Assembly: GCA_014529385.2 (NCBI GenBank)
Contig: CM043953.1
Span: 79,350,338 to 79,414,337 of the forward strand
Length of the DNA stretch: 64,000 nucleotides
From: Adiantum capillus-veneris
Lineage: Eukaryota > Streptophyta > Polypodiopsida > Polypodiales > Pteridaceae
Reading direction: 5' to 3'
In this document: positions 46,191-56,660 of the stretch, piece after piece
Position numbering within the stretch: the stretch's first letter is position 1
Layout: each line of letters starts with the position of its first letter
The notes under the pieces: model-generated
Seen by the model: only the letters and a program-made list of their open reading frames with translations
The model's database searches: none
Told to the model about the DNA's origin: nothing
Made by a program: the position numbers and the translations under genes

Positions 46191-48400
46191 GACTCAAACG
46201 TAAATAATTCCGATTATTTACTTTTCTCACTTTCTATACTTTTTAGGCTTGTTTTGCCAAGTAATTACCTTGTTCTGGTCTCTGGACAAGTTTGGTTGAG
46301 TTTGATCAAGATTTGTGCAAGTTATCGACTGTTTAGTGTCCGCAGACACTGATTCCAAGAATCTGGCTTAAGTCTCAATTTTGTGATCCAAATTTCACCA
46401 AATTGGATTTGTGGAGTCTACTTGATGTGGTTGACCTTGTGGTATATTTATTTGTGCCAAATTTCTCAATTCTAGAGCAAATGTAAATAATCGCGATTAT
46501 TTACTACAAGTTTTTTTTCCCCCCTCAAAAGTAAATAATCGCGATTATTTACTTTTGGTAATTTTTTGCATATTTTTTGTCATCTGAGCATGTTCACTTG
46601 TTTAACACATCAATATAAGCCTATGAGTCAAGTTTCACTAAATTTGACCAAGATGTACCAAGTCACACTCAAGTTTTCGACATTCAGTACAGATTTCAGT
46701 TTTTATCAGGGTTTTGGTCTGTTTTGTGATCCAAACTTCATGACCCTTCACAAAAGATGTTTGCAATCATGCTTAGAGTCTATGGTATCAACCTTGATCA
46801 GTTTTGAGCCAAAAATTAATAATCACGATTATTAACTTTTGACCTAAAATGAACATTTTTTCAACTTTTTCCCTAAACAGTCTTTTTATGATCTATTTTG
46901 AACCTATGAATCAAGTTAAAACTTATTTGAACAAGATTCATCAAGTCAGACTCAATTTCTCGACAATTAGTATAGATTTCAGTTTTTAACATGTTTTGTG
47001 ATCTAAACTCTATGAGCCTTCACAAAAGACGTTTGCAATCATGCATACAGTCTCTGGTATCAATCTTGATCAGTTTTGAGCCAAAAGTTAATAATCACAA
47101 TTATTAACTTTTGACCTAAAATGAACAATTTTTTCAACTTTTTCACTGACAGCCTTTTTATGATCTATTTTGAGCCTATGAATCAAGTTAAAACTTAATT
47201 TGAACAAGATTCATCAAGTCATACTCAATTTCTCGACAATCAGTACAGATTTCAGTTTTTACTAAGTTTTTAGCCTGTTTTGTGATCCAAACTCTATGAG
47301 CCTTTCACAAAAGATGTTTACAATCATGCATAGAGTCTCTTGTATCAACGTTGATCAGTTTTGAGCCAAAAGTTCATAATCGCGATTATTAACTTTTGAC
47401 CTAAAATGAACAATTTTTTCAACTTTTTCACTAGACAATCTTTTTATGATCTATTTTGAGTCTCTGGGTCAAGTTAAAACTTAATTTGGACAAGGTTCAT
47501 CAAGTTTATCAACTGTTTCGTGTCCGTAGACTCTGATTTCATGAATTTGGCTTAAGTCTCACTTTTGTGATCCAAATTTCACCAAAATGGATTTATGAGG
47601 TCTACTTGATGTGCTTGACCTTGTGGTATGCCCAAATATGTAAGATTGCCAATTTTTGGAGCAGATGTAAATAATCGCGATTATTTACTTCTGCTAAATT
47701 TGCAAGTTTTTGTTTCAATCTTGACACAGATCTGTTAAGCACCTCAAGTTAAGGTCTCTAGCCAAGTTTCATAAAGTTTGGACAAGTTTTGGTCAAATGG
47801 TCATCAATTTTCTTTCCGCAGACTGACTTTACAAATTTAGTCACAAATTTTAATCCAATGATCCAAATCTTACCAAATTTGGTTTGTGGACTTATTACAA
47901 CATGGTTAAACTAGTGGTATGCTTACTTGGTCAAAAAAGTTGAAAAATGGAGCAAATGTAAATAATCGCGATTATTTACAACTCGCAACTTATTGCATCT
48001 TTTTGATCTAGTGATCATGTACACATGTTTATCACATCAATATAAGCCTATGAATAAAATTTCATCAAGTTTGGATAAATTTTCCCCCAATTTACACTCA
48101 AGTTTCAAAAAGTCAGTACAAACTTTAGTTTTAACCCAGTTTTTTACCAGTTTGGTGATCCAAATCTTTTGTGCCTTTACAAAAGATGTTTGTACACATG
48201 CAATGAGTCAATGGTATGAACCTTCGTCAAATCTGAGCTGAAAGTTAATAATCGCGATTATTAACTTTAGGCCCAAACTGACACTTTTTTGAACTTTTTC
48301 ATTGGACAGTCTTTTCATGATCTATTTTGAGCCTATAAATCAAGCCAAAATTTAATTTGGTCTAAAATGTCAAGAAAAAGTAAATAATCTGAGTTTTGGC
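46190..48400 (-). repeat. ~285-bp array with the palindrome AATAATCGCGATTATT (element D)
   Basis: The 16-bp palindrome or close variants occur at about 46205, 46487, 46534, 46818, 47088, 47375, 47669, 47962 and 48248. Apart from one doublet (46487/46534), spacing is 270-294 bp. Flanks come in two types: TGTAAATAATCGCGATTATTTAC and AGTTAATAATCGCGATTATTAAC (seen as 20-base cores), followed by ACTTTTGACCTAAAATGAAC in the second type. Intervals are clearly repeated (GATCTATTTTGA, AATCAAGTTAAAACTTA). Another single copy is in the LTR at about 49276. The array lies between the primer site and the first ORF, as in element A. Confidence 0.9.
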
Positions 48401-48932
48401 CAACTCTTGAAATTTTTACCTCAAAGTGTCCTTGAGCTTACTCACTGGTAAATACAACTTTTAGGTTTACTCTCGAGTCGGATTGAGTAGTTTGGAGTCT
48501 TTTCGTACTATTTATAGCCGTAGATCTGAAACTCTACAACTTCACATAAACAACTCACGGATGACTAGTTTGGAGTGAGCCATGTTCTGAAATCCACCTC
48601 GGATCCTTCTTACTCCTAGGTTCTCATGCAATGGGTTTGTGGAAAGTGTTCACAAACACTCGTTTTCTTGTTTTTTACGATTTTCAGATCCTTGATCTTA
48701 AGACTTGTCTCATCTTTCAATCATTCTCCAAATTCTAATCTAAATCTGCAATCCTACAACCCTAAAGGCACTCAGCAAGTACAATTACTTCCAAGCTACC
48801 TCTACACAGCAAAAGATGACAATCTTAAGCTATGCGGTTTTTAAAAACAAAGTTTTACTCTAGGTGAACCTAGAGGAAGTTAATGGACAACTACACAAGA
48901 TGCTCGTGTTTTCCCTAGTTTAGGTCTATTCA
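48401..48932. other. Leader of element D near the primer site
   Basis: Noncoding DNA with no motif-bearing frame. Confidence 0.45.
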
Positions 48933-48950
48933 TCCCTGGCAGCAGCACCA
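48933..48950 (-). other. Decayed primer-binding site, tRNA-Asp type (element D)
   Basis: Minus strand TGGTGCTGCTGCCAGGGA differs from element C's TGGCGCCGCTGCCGGGGA at three positions, each explicable by C-to-T or G-to-A change. It is two bases from the LTR end at 48953. Confidence 0.65.
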
Positions 48951-48952
48951 AA

Positions 48953-49782
48953 TGTGGGACGCATGTCTAACGTCACCATCCTATCTTATTGCAGTATTAG
49001 CGAGAACCACGATTACCATGGGACGAAGTTGACTCGACTAGTGCATAGAGGCTACAAGAGGTTGTCAATCTCTCGGAAAACAACTAACAACTCGCATCTA
49101 ACTCAAGCTACACTCAAGTGACTGAAATCACCAAAAGCTAATCGCTCATTGGCAAACAAATCACATCCATTACAGCATCAAATGACATCCAAACGTAACG
49201 AAACTTCTAGGACAAGTTTATAAGACCTAAGCACACATGCTTATGGTCTCAAATCCCACTTTAGGTCAAGTTCTAAAATCGCGATTATTAACAGCAGTGG
49301 ATTTTTGGCCTAGTCATTTTCGACCCAGAATGCATCTAAATGCTTAACAATGATGCCCCAATACCCCATATATGCTTAGTTTTCGATTTAAAAGTGTAAA
49401 TTCCTAGTTATGATGAAATTAGGCCGCCGTTCGGCGACGCCAAAAGCTACAAAATACTGTGAACTGCTTACATCAATGCGTAGAGCTCTTACCTGCAGTT
49501 GCAATGCAACAAACACAATCGCAATGTGGTAACCGGGGAGGGAGTAGGAAGCACGAGAAGGAGAGGAGTGAGTGCCGTTAGCTCACGCTGTGTATTTCTT
49601 GTCCAAAAACTTAATAAAATCTTTACAAAGTTGGATTTTATACCTTAGCCAAGGTCTAAAATGTGTAATGACCGACGCCGAAGACCTTTGAGACTCCACA
49701 CTTATTGTATCTGCAACTCAGGTACGCTAAGTGACCTATGGTTTACATCTTGGAACTCTTATTGAGCCCGTAACACATTACA
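48953..49782 (-). repeat. 5' LTR of element D
   Basis: The plus-strand start TGTGGGACGC is fixed by the adjoining primer site; the far end (...CACATTACA, 49782) is my best TG...CA choice and is uncertain. In minus orientation it has a TATA box TATAAAA at 49636-49642, then a leader, then a strong splice donor CAG|GTAAGAGC (junction 49493/49492). The part near 48990-49060 matches the LTR end of element A. One ATCGCGAT palindrome copy lies at about 49276. Confidence 0.55.
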
Positions 49783-49983
49783 ATTATCACAATGGCTAAA
49801 TAATTCGGGAAATTACAATACATGGTCATTTTCAAAAAATGTGAAAAGTGTGTAACTTCAATCTTCACTGCTTCTTCATATTCATCTTCGATGTGCATTC
49901 ATAAGGCTTCAATATTTAGCAGCTCCTGTTAACTGACATCGGCTAAGTTAACAAAAGGTATATTGGTTCTAAGATATGACAAT
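49783..49983. other. Short unassigned spacer
   Basis: Between the proposed end of element D's LTR and the integrase tail of element F. No motif seen. Confidence 0.35.
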
Positions 49984-50145
49984 AGGTTTGACACTAGGAA
50001 GGATTAAAAAACTTCAACTAGATGGGAGGGGCTATTTGTCATTAGGAAGCACTACAACAATGGCAGTTACCGATTGATGGATGTAGATGGTAGGCTCCAC
50101 AAAACACGTGTCAATGGATGAAGGCTCAAGTAGTACTTTCTAAGG
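49984..50145 (+). pseudogene. Integrase C-terminal tail of element F (Tat-like gypsy)
   Basis: In one frame with stops: RWEGLFVIRKHYNNGSYRLM, DVDGRLHKTRVNG, RLK. This matches the pattern W-x-GP-[FY]-x-I...Y-x-x-G-x-Y-x-L-x-D-x-DG-x...NG-x-x-LK-x-Y at the end of Tat/Athila-type integrases, which precedes the 3' untranslated region. Only this tail survives to the left of element F's LTR. Confidence 0.65.
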
Positions 50146-50222
50146 TTTGATCAAGCACCAATGATGGATATTCCTAAGCAGGGACAATCCTCACACCTCA
50201 ACCAAAGAAGAATCAAGTACAG

Positions 50223-50263
50223 AGCTAGAGGCATAAATGCCTCTAGCTTAGGGGGAGGGCTAA
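50223..50263 (+). other. Perfect 12-bp hairpin followed by polypurine tract (element F)
   Basis: AGCTAGAGGCAT (50223-50234), loop AA, ATGCCTCTAGCT (50237-50248), then the purine tract GGGGGAGGG (50251-50259) just before the LTR start TGAGGGTCACTC at 50264. The hairpin is perfect while the coding tail nearby is mutated. Confidence 0.7.
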
Positions 50264-50583
50264 TGAGGGTCACTCTTTGAATTTTGGTTCACCTCTCTCT
50301 TGGTATGCACTTGACGGAAAGGCTTCTAGGCTTCACGGATGAATGCCCACTTGAAGACTCGAATCTTGGAGAAAAATCTCTTATGAGAGCTTGCCATGGG
50401 ACTGATGGTCAAGAGGGTGCATTATGGTCAAGCATTGGTCTTTTCCATGATTTCTTTCCATGGACTCAACTCTTAATTTATTTAAGCAATATAATATCTA
50501 TAGTTTGAAAATAGGGTAGCCAATAATGAGAAGAGAAGGGCCTCCTTGTCTCCTCTCTCTCTCTCCCTCTCCCTCAGCCCGCC

Positions 50584-50625
<42 letters not shown>

Positions 50626-51470
50626 GCTTGTCTCTTCTCTCTCTCCTCTTTGATCAACAAAAAGCTCTATCTCTCTCCTACACACACACACACACAAGCT
50701 GAAAATAGCCAATTTTTAGCCCATACACACTCACACATACACTCTTCTCTCACACTCTCTTACTCACTCTCTTACTTTCTCTCTCTCTCCATGGATGAAA
50801 ATTCTCTCTTTTTCCTCTCTAAAAAAAAATCAATGGTTCTCTCTCTTCTTCCTCTCTCATGCACACATACTTTCACGCACTCACATGACTACTTGTAAAT
50901 TTCTTGTTTTACTCTACCTATCATCACCCTTACCTTTTTTTGCTATTTTAGAGAAACCAAATATTTATTATATATTCTCCTTCTATCCCTGTCTGTGGCC
51001 ACCCATCGACTCAAGAGCATCTACCTTGCATCATCATCCCTAAATAATTCTAGGTTAGTGGTCTTCCTAGTAGGGTTGGGCCATGTGCAAGGGCCCTCTT
51101 ATCTGGCATTAAAAATTGTAGAAGGTTCCTCCTCTCCATCTATATAAGGAGGGTTAGAGGTCACTCTTAGGAGGGAGAGAGAGACAATTCCCAACACAAG
51201 ATCATCACACACACCATATGCATTTCACGTAACAATCATTCACTAAGGGAGTAGGCAAGCACTTGAAGGCACCATGAGCACTCTAGGGCAATGATCAACA
51301 ATGCCATTCTAATTTTGGGAATTCCTAGTGCTTGTCATCGCTCACAATGATAGCGACATTCCCATCCTCGTGATGTTTCCTATACTAATCTTGCCACTAG
51401 CTTGCTAACTTTGGAGATTTCCATGCACCATATGACAGTCCGTACTCCTTCACGTATGCTCTACATCATG

Positions 51471-51507
<37 letters not shown>

Positions 51508-51940
51508 CCTTCTTGGATGTTGGTGTCATCTCCAAACCACCATTGTAAGTATCATTAAGAAAATAAGTTTGATCTCCTTATGCTTGTATGTGATCCTCTC
51601 TCTCTCCCTAGCTCTCCATTTGGGATCATGCTCGCTAGTGTCTTTGCAAGGCACATTGTCTTGATTTTGTCAAATGTCTCATGCTACAATGCCTCCACTA
51701 TCCAATATCCCTGTCAAAAAATCTATGACATAAAATACTCACATATGCCATGCATATCACCGTGTTGAGTGTACTCCTCCCACTCCATGTATCATAAGTG
51801 TTTTCTCATCGACCTTGTGCCATTCCTATCATCTTAACTATCTACATATGTGTCCTAGCAGCATCCCAACCTAGGTGGTGCCCCTATTGTGTACCTCCCA
51901 TGATGAGGCCATCGTGCATAGTCTTGGTATAGAGGCCATC
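50264..51940 (+). repeat. 3' LTR of element F (right end not determined)
   Basis: Starts TGAGGGTCACTC after the polypurine tract. A TATA box CTATATAAGGAGGG is at about 51139-51152, followed by a purine-rich leader (GGAGGGAGAGAGAGAC). Contains (CT)n runs at about 50586-50622 and 51473-51501 and a CACACA run near 50682. The right end was not found; 51940 is a rough limit before copia gag text begins on the other strand. Frames inside are low-complexity. Confidence 0.5.
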
Positions 51941-51989
51941 GGTCTATTTTGCACCTCCGTCTCTTAGCAGCAATGCAATTTTTGCCTCA

Positions 51990-52363
51990 GTGTGACTTGC
52001 ATAAAGACCAACCGAAATCTCCCAAGCCTGTTTTTCAAATTTTGTTGAATGAATGTGAGAAGTATTGGTGTGTGCTTCACAGACAATACAATCAATGCAT
52101 GATCCTGTGCATCTTTACATCCCAACAAGCTTGCTCGGCCATAGGCAAAACAGCTCTGGCAGGAGCAATCCTACGATCAAAACTTGCAACATCCCCTACA
52201 TCCTCAGAACTAGGATGTACATCAATGCCCTGCACAATATTCCATACACCCTTTGCCACAAGGACATGTTGCATAATATAAGCCCATATAGGGTAATTGT
52301 CCGCATCCAATCTATGCTATCAACAGCAAACATCTTGAACACATTTGTGTTGTTGTCAGCCAT
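51990..52363 (-). pseudogene. gag N-terminus of copia element G
   Basis: From ATG at about 52363 (MADNNTNVFKMFAVDS) the frame leads, with one frame change, into LDADNYPIWAYIMQHVLVAK and GVWNIVQGIDVHP. This is the UBN2/gag_2-type pattern (G-x-N-[YF]-x-x-W...LLAKGLWDIVEG) of plant Ty1/copia gag. It fades out left of about 52000. Its leader and primer site lie at 52364-52435 and 55431-55713, on both sides of inserted element E. Confidence 0.65.
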
Positions 52364-52435
52364 GGTAAATGTTGCACTTGATGTGAAAACTCTTTGAAAA
52401 GAGGAGAAAGAAAGTGCAAACAACACATTCTATAG

Positions 52436-52668
52436 TGTGAGTGCGCGGATGAGGTGCGCGTGTGCAGAGAGTGCGAAGGGGGGAGAGAGAGAGTACATAG
52501 GATGTGGGTGGAGCTCCCAAATCTCACTGTATAAGCATCATGTGAGAATATGAGTGAGAGCTCCTTATTCTTTGTATCTATAAAGAATAAGGAGATAAAT
52601 GTGAGCGACCGGACACTAGCCGGCGGACACGGGCAAAGCACGGTGAGGCACACCGCCTTTACCTAACA
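52436..52668 (-). repeat. 3' LTR of element E
   Basis: 233 bp, aligned over its length with 55198-55430. Includes a GAGAGAGAG run and the AGAGCTCCTTATTCTTTGTAT block. Confidence 0.92.
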
Positions 52669-52753
52669 TTCTCCCACTAAAGGTTGTGTGCCGATAAGTG
52701 GCGAGAAGACTAGCCTACAACTAGTATATACAAGAGGTGAGAGAAGACGACTC

Positions 52754-53335
52754 TCAACCTATGTCCACTAGCTCACTCCAAACATGCTCTAGTATAGATG
52801 CAACATGCACACCACTAGGGCTAGAGCTACGATGACACTCATGATGCAGGTATCGAGTGGTGACGACCTGCATGTCTCCACAATGCACAATGCCAGCGTC
52901 ACTCATCGCACGACTAAAAACTCCCACTGCAAATGCACCAACAGCATAAGCAAGATCAGGTCTTGAAACCAAAAGGTCAGACATGAGAGACCCGAAAGCC
53001 GACGAAACATGCACTATGTGTGCCAACCTATCCCTGTCAGCAACCTCAGTGCCATATGCATTCTCATCAAGAACCACCTGACTATGCATCACCATGTCAA
53101 CATCCTCTGGCAAAGGCATATCTGCTGAGAATGATTGCAAAACCAAATAATCAACACCACTGCAATCACACACAGCTGTCTGAAGGACACTGTTGCCCTC
53201 AAACTTATCAGACGCATCATAGAACAATGCATCGGTCTCTGGCTCAATTGATGTCACCTCAACTGATGACTGACAAAGCTGTGCATTCCCATAGATACCA
53301 CTGTCTGTGTGAATATCACCACAAGACAAATGCAC
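52754..53335 (-). pseudogene. Copia RT C-terminal fragment (element E)
   Basis: The frame contains DRDRLAHIVHVSSAFGSLMS then RPDLAYAVGAFAVGVFSRAM, the conserved end of copia reverse transcriptases (YASAVGSLMYAM...TRPDIAYAVG...SRFMS). The upstream portion is acidic and Asp/Ser-rich without clear RT motifs. Catalytic boxes are absent. Confidence 0.75.
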
Positions 53336-53425
53336 AACCTACTCTCCATGCAGCACATCCGCAAAAGAGACACACCTCGTCTCTCGCTCCAAACATGGCT
53401 ACAAATACACAGAGACTATACTGCC

Positions 53426-53990
53426 TCATGTGTCAGAAATATGCAAAGGGTATATCAGATCACTTCTAGCACCTCTGTCTATCACCAGTGATCCCATATG
53501 CATCTGGAATGATCGCTCTTCAAGCAGTACACAATGTCCACTACTCTGCAACTGACGCACTGAAATGAGACTCTGACCGAGTCCTAGTACATAACGTACA
53601 TCTCGTAGCGTAATGAATGCACCACTAGGTAAAGACATGCATACATCTCCAGCACCCTCTATGTCATATGTTGAACCATCAGCAAACTGCACACAACCAA
53701 GTCTCCCACTAGAGAAAGAGGAAAACAAATCACAACGTGGCGTCATGTGAAAAACTGCATGCTCGTCTAGTAGAAAACGCATAGACAATGTGCTATCACA
53801 ACACACAAAGTAGTCTGAAGGCAAGCTAAACTCAAAAGTGACATGCCCGTCACATGCATACTCTCTAGCATCTGTCCTCATAATAGCACCATGCATCTAC
53901 CTCTTCCGCTTCCTCATATGCCTGAAGCATCAGCGCTTAATATGCCCCTTGTGGCCACAATACCAACATGTCAGTCGCGCCGTGAACAAA
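53426..53990 (-). pseudogene. Copia zinc knuckle, protease and GAG-pre-integrase (element E)
   Basis: A knuckle CWYCGHKGHIKR-stop-C is at about 53945-53985. Frame 53426-53896 then has FLLDEHAVFHMTPRCDLFSS, where copia protease normally reads LDSGAS-x-HMT; here Asp-Glu-His replaces Asp-Ser-Gly. It continues GCVQFADGSTYDIEGAGDVC, LRDVRYVLGLGQSLISVRQL and DLIYPLHI, the pre-integrase region. The active site is lost, so it is not functional. Confidence 0.8.
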
Positions 53991-55183
53991 AATCGCCTCT
54001 CATGGCCATGGCAAACAATGCTCGAGATCACAAAACTCTCCCACGTGAGAGCAAACCACTATCTCAAGCAGACAAAGTGAGCAAACTATTAAGCTCACAA
54101 GCCTCTACAATAGGCAAACAAATTTGACAAAATTTTGGCAGAGTCTCCCTTGTAACTGAAGCAAAAACTCAACATTAAATCGCAAATGGAGACAACACAA
54201 AATGCCCAAATGGCCAAATATGGGAATGTAGTCGTCCGGAATCACCTCACAAAGTCATACAAAGAGCAAGCACGCTCTAGTCGGAGTACCACTCAACGGA
54301 ATGTTGACAAAACCTTCAACTTGTTTGCATAAACAAGCTTCAATGGATGCGTATAAACAAGTGCTCAACTGCGAGCATCAATCATGCATCCAAAATACTT
54401 AGCCATGATGGCTCCACATCTGTTCCGCATACATCAGTACAAAACCATGTGCCGAGAAACTGCATACAGATGTGCCTTAGTCCAAGAACCACATCCCAAA
54501 TCAACACTTGTATACACAATTTCAAGTTAAATCAGAACCCAATGGACTCCACAATGTGACGTACATATCTCTAGACGCAATCTACACAATGATTTGCAGT
54601 ATACAAGCCCTTAACTGTCAAATCTTTTGTGTCTCAAAAAAACACAGGTTGCTGTAGAAAATTCAGAGTTCAGAATTTCAGAATTTTGATATCACCATTG
54701 CATCCGGAACGTTGACAAACCCTGGGGTAGACCACTAGATCATATATATATGAGTCCGAGTGTGCAAGATATGCCAAAAAACACTGTTTTCGGCTCAAAA
54801 AACGCAGCAAAAACTTGCTGCTGTTGCAAAAATTTCAGAGGTCAAAATCAGCTCAAATGGACATTACCATTGAGTCCGGAGTGTGCCAAAACCACAGGTT
54901 ACACCCTGACCTTGCATAAATCGCATTCCGTATGCAAAGTCATGCAAAAAAACGTTGTTTTTGGGGCTCGAAAAATGACCTACGGAAATGAAAATATGCA
55001 TTCTTCCTGCAAATATGGCTGCAAATAACCATACACACTTGCAATACACTCTTCCCTCAAGATTGGGAATGCCCCTCAAGCTTCCATGAGCGTTGCTCAC
55101 CGATCTCAAGCTTCCACCGAAAGCGAGCTCACCATAGCCGAAAGCTCACTTCTTTGTAGCACTCCATCTGTCGCGAAGCCAAA
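53991..55183 (-). other. 5' internal region of element E
   Basis: Expected gag region. The minus strand shows only broken text with many stops. The plus-strand frames (53843-54127, 54347-54559) have no motif. A repeated theme AAAACTCTGTTTTCGGCTC... / AACGTTGTTTTTGGGGCTC near 54780-54970 may be an old local duplication. Confidence 0.45.
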
Positions 55184-55197
55184 GTTCTGATACCAAT

Positions 55198-55430
55198 TGT
55201 GAGTGCGCGGATGCGGTGCGCGTGCACAGAGAGTGCAAAGAGGGAAGAGAGAGAGTACACAGGATGTGGGTGGAGCTCCCAAATTTCATTGTATAAGCAC
55301 CATGTGAGAATATGAGTGAGAGCTCCTTATTCTTTGTATGTATATAGAATAAAGAGATAAATGTGGGCGGCCGGACACTGACCGGCGAACACGGGCAAAG
55401 CACGGTGAGGCACACCACCTTTACCTAACA
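55198..55430 (-). repeat. 5' LTR of element E
   Basis: 233 bp; adjoined on its left by the primer site (55184-55195). Confidence 0.92.
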
Positions 55431-55713
55431 TATAGCACAAACCATAGAAGACTGTAAGGGACCTGTTATAGTAGTGATTGAATTTTTGCACAAAATGACA
55501 AAATAGCCTACACAGTATTGCCTGTAGTGGAAACGGAGGCCGAAATGAGCCCAAATCAAAAATTTGAGCAGACCATGCTCTACAAGCTCTCCCAAAATAT
55601 TTGTTGATCTACAAAGGCTTGCAAAGCTCACTAAAATTGGAGAAAGTGAGCAGGCGGGTGCTGGAGCTACCGGCGGCTAAGCCCGAGAGGACGCAATCTG
55701 CTCTAATACCAAT
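55431..55713 (-). other. Leader and decayed primer site of copia element G
   Basis: The reverse complement of TGGTATTAGAGC (one C-to-T change from the initiator-Met site) is at 55700-55711, two bases from an LTR start. The rest is the G leader, continuing into 52364-52435 across element E. Confidence 0.65.
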
Positions 55714-56000
55714 TGTTGGAATTATGGTTGCAAGGAAACACACACAGCTTGGAGAAGATGAAGGAATCTCAAGGCACACAAGAGAGAGTGTATTACTTAG
55801 TGTGCAACGGAAAGATAGATATCCCTAGAGTGATGGGCGTATATATAATGCAGGAGGGAAAAACCTCGTAGTAGTGAAGGGAAAAATGCCCTTTTGGTCC
55901 TATGTGTGTTCACACACATCACTACCACATGTATATGGTAACAGCATATAGCCTAATTTCCATGTTCTAAGTTTCCTTTCTCTAAGTTATACCTTATGAA
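55714..56000 (-). repeat. 5' LTR of copia element G (right end uncertain)
   Basis: Starts TGTTGGAATTATGG on the plus strand next to the primer site. A TATATATA box lies at about 55830-55840 (minus strand). The far end was not identified, and no 3' partner LTR was seen to the left of 52000. Confidence 0.5.
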
Positions 56001-56660
56001 TCTTCCCTTCTTCCAAATGCCTTCTCTAATTCTAAGTTCTCCAACTCTCTATCCCTAATTCTCAATATGCCCACCCTATATCTGTACTCTATGTTTTTCC
56101 TTATTCCCTCTCTCAATTTTCCTTCCTAATCAAACTTTGAGAGTCTTCTATTGGCTTCAAAGCACATCTGAATGCTCTCTATGGGCTTGAATCCCACTTG
56201 AATGCTCTCACCCTCATTGAATGACTTCCACTGTATCTTCCTTATTGAATGTCCCTAACTTCCCTCCTACAATTACCTACTCCATGTTTTAACAACTAAA
56301 ACCCATTACAAATGGCTTAAAAATCCCATATTTATAGCTCCTACCCTACCTAATCCTAGCTTTTTTCCCTCACATAGTCGGCACTGATAAAACATCATGT
56401 GGGAAACCCAAAAGATGACATGGAAGCTACCTTCTTGACCCTAACCAAGCATGCTATTTTGGTCCAAAACTCAACACCCTAGATCCTTGATGCATTCTTG
56501 ATTTTGTGGGATAGTCAACATGCTCTGAAAAGAATCTCCCACCATCTTGCTCACTACATGATTGCATTTTTAAGAATTTAAACTCGCATGTTCACATTGC
56601 CTCCCCATAAATTGGGCATCAAATTAATTGGTTGACAATCCTAAAAAACCACAAAATCTG
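56001..56660. other. No gene seen
   Basis: Pyrimidine-rich noncoding DNA; probably the rest of an LTR. A repeated GAATG(C/A)TCTC/GAATGACTTCC theme occurs at 56170-56230. Confidence 0.35.

Larger units (their letters stand above)
23459..49782 (-). mobile_element. Element D: gypsy-related retroelement, split by elements B and C
   Basis: Minus strand, right to left: LTR (48953-49782), decayed tRNA-Asp-type primer site (48933-48950), ATCGCGAT palindromic array (46200-48400), first protein (43245-45653), a retropepsin-like domain interrupted by element B (43245-43400 joined to 25760-25943), a second retropepsin-like domain (about 24985-25440), and a W-[VIL]-P-K repeat protein (23980-24960). The 3' part ends against element T's LTR at 23459. 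No RT, RNase H or integrase was found. It shares LTR end, array type and first protein with element A. Only 23459-25943 and 43245-49782 belong to D; 25944-43244 is element B. Confidence 0.65.
52436..55430 (-). mobile_element. Element E: short Ty1/copia derivative, TSD TATAG
   Basis: LTRs of 233 bp (52436-52668 and 55198-55430, TGTGAGTGCG...ACCTAACA) flank 2.5 kb. The target duplication TATAG is at 52431-52435 and 55431-55435. The primer site on the minus strand is TGGTATCAGAAC (55184-55195), close to the initiator-Met complement. The polypurine tract AGTGGGAGAA precedes the 3' LTR at 52669. It retains a zinc knuckle, a protease/pre-integrase segment and the end of RT; integrase and most RT are lost. 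LTRs differ at about 20 of 233 sites by eye, much older than elements B and C. Confidence 0.92.
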
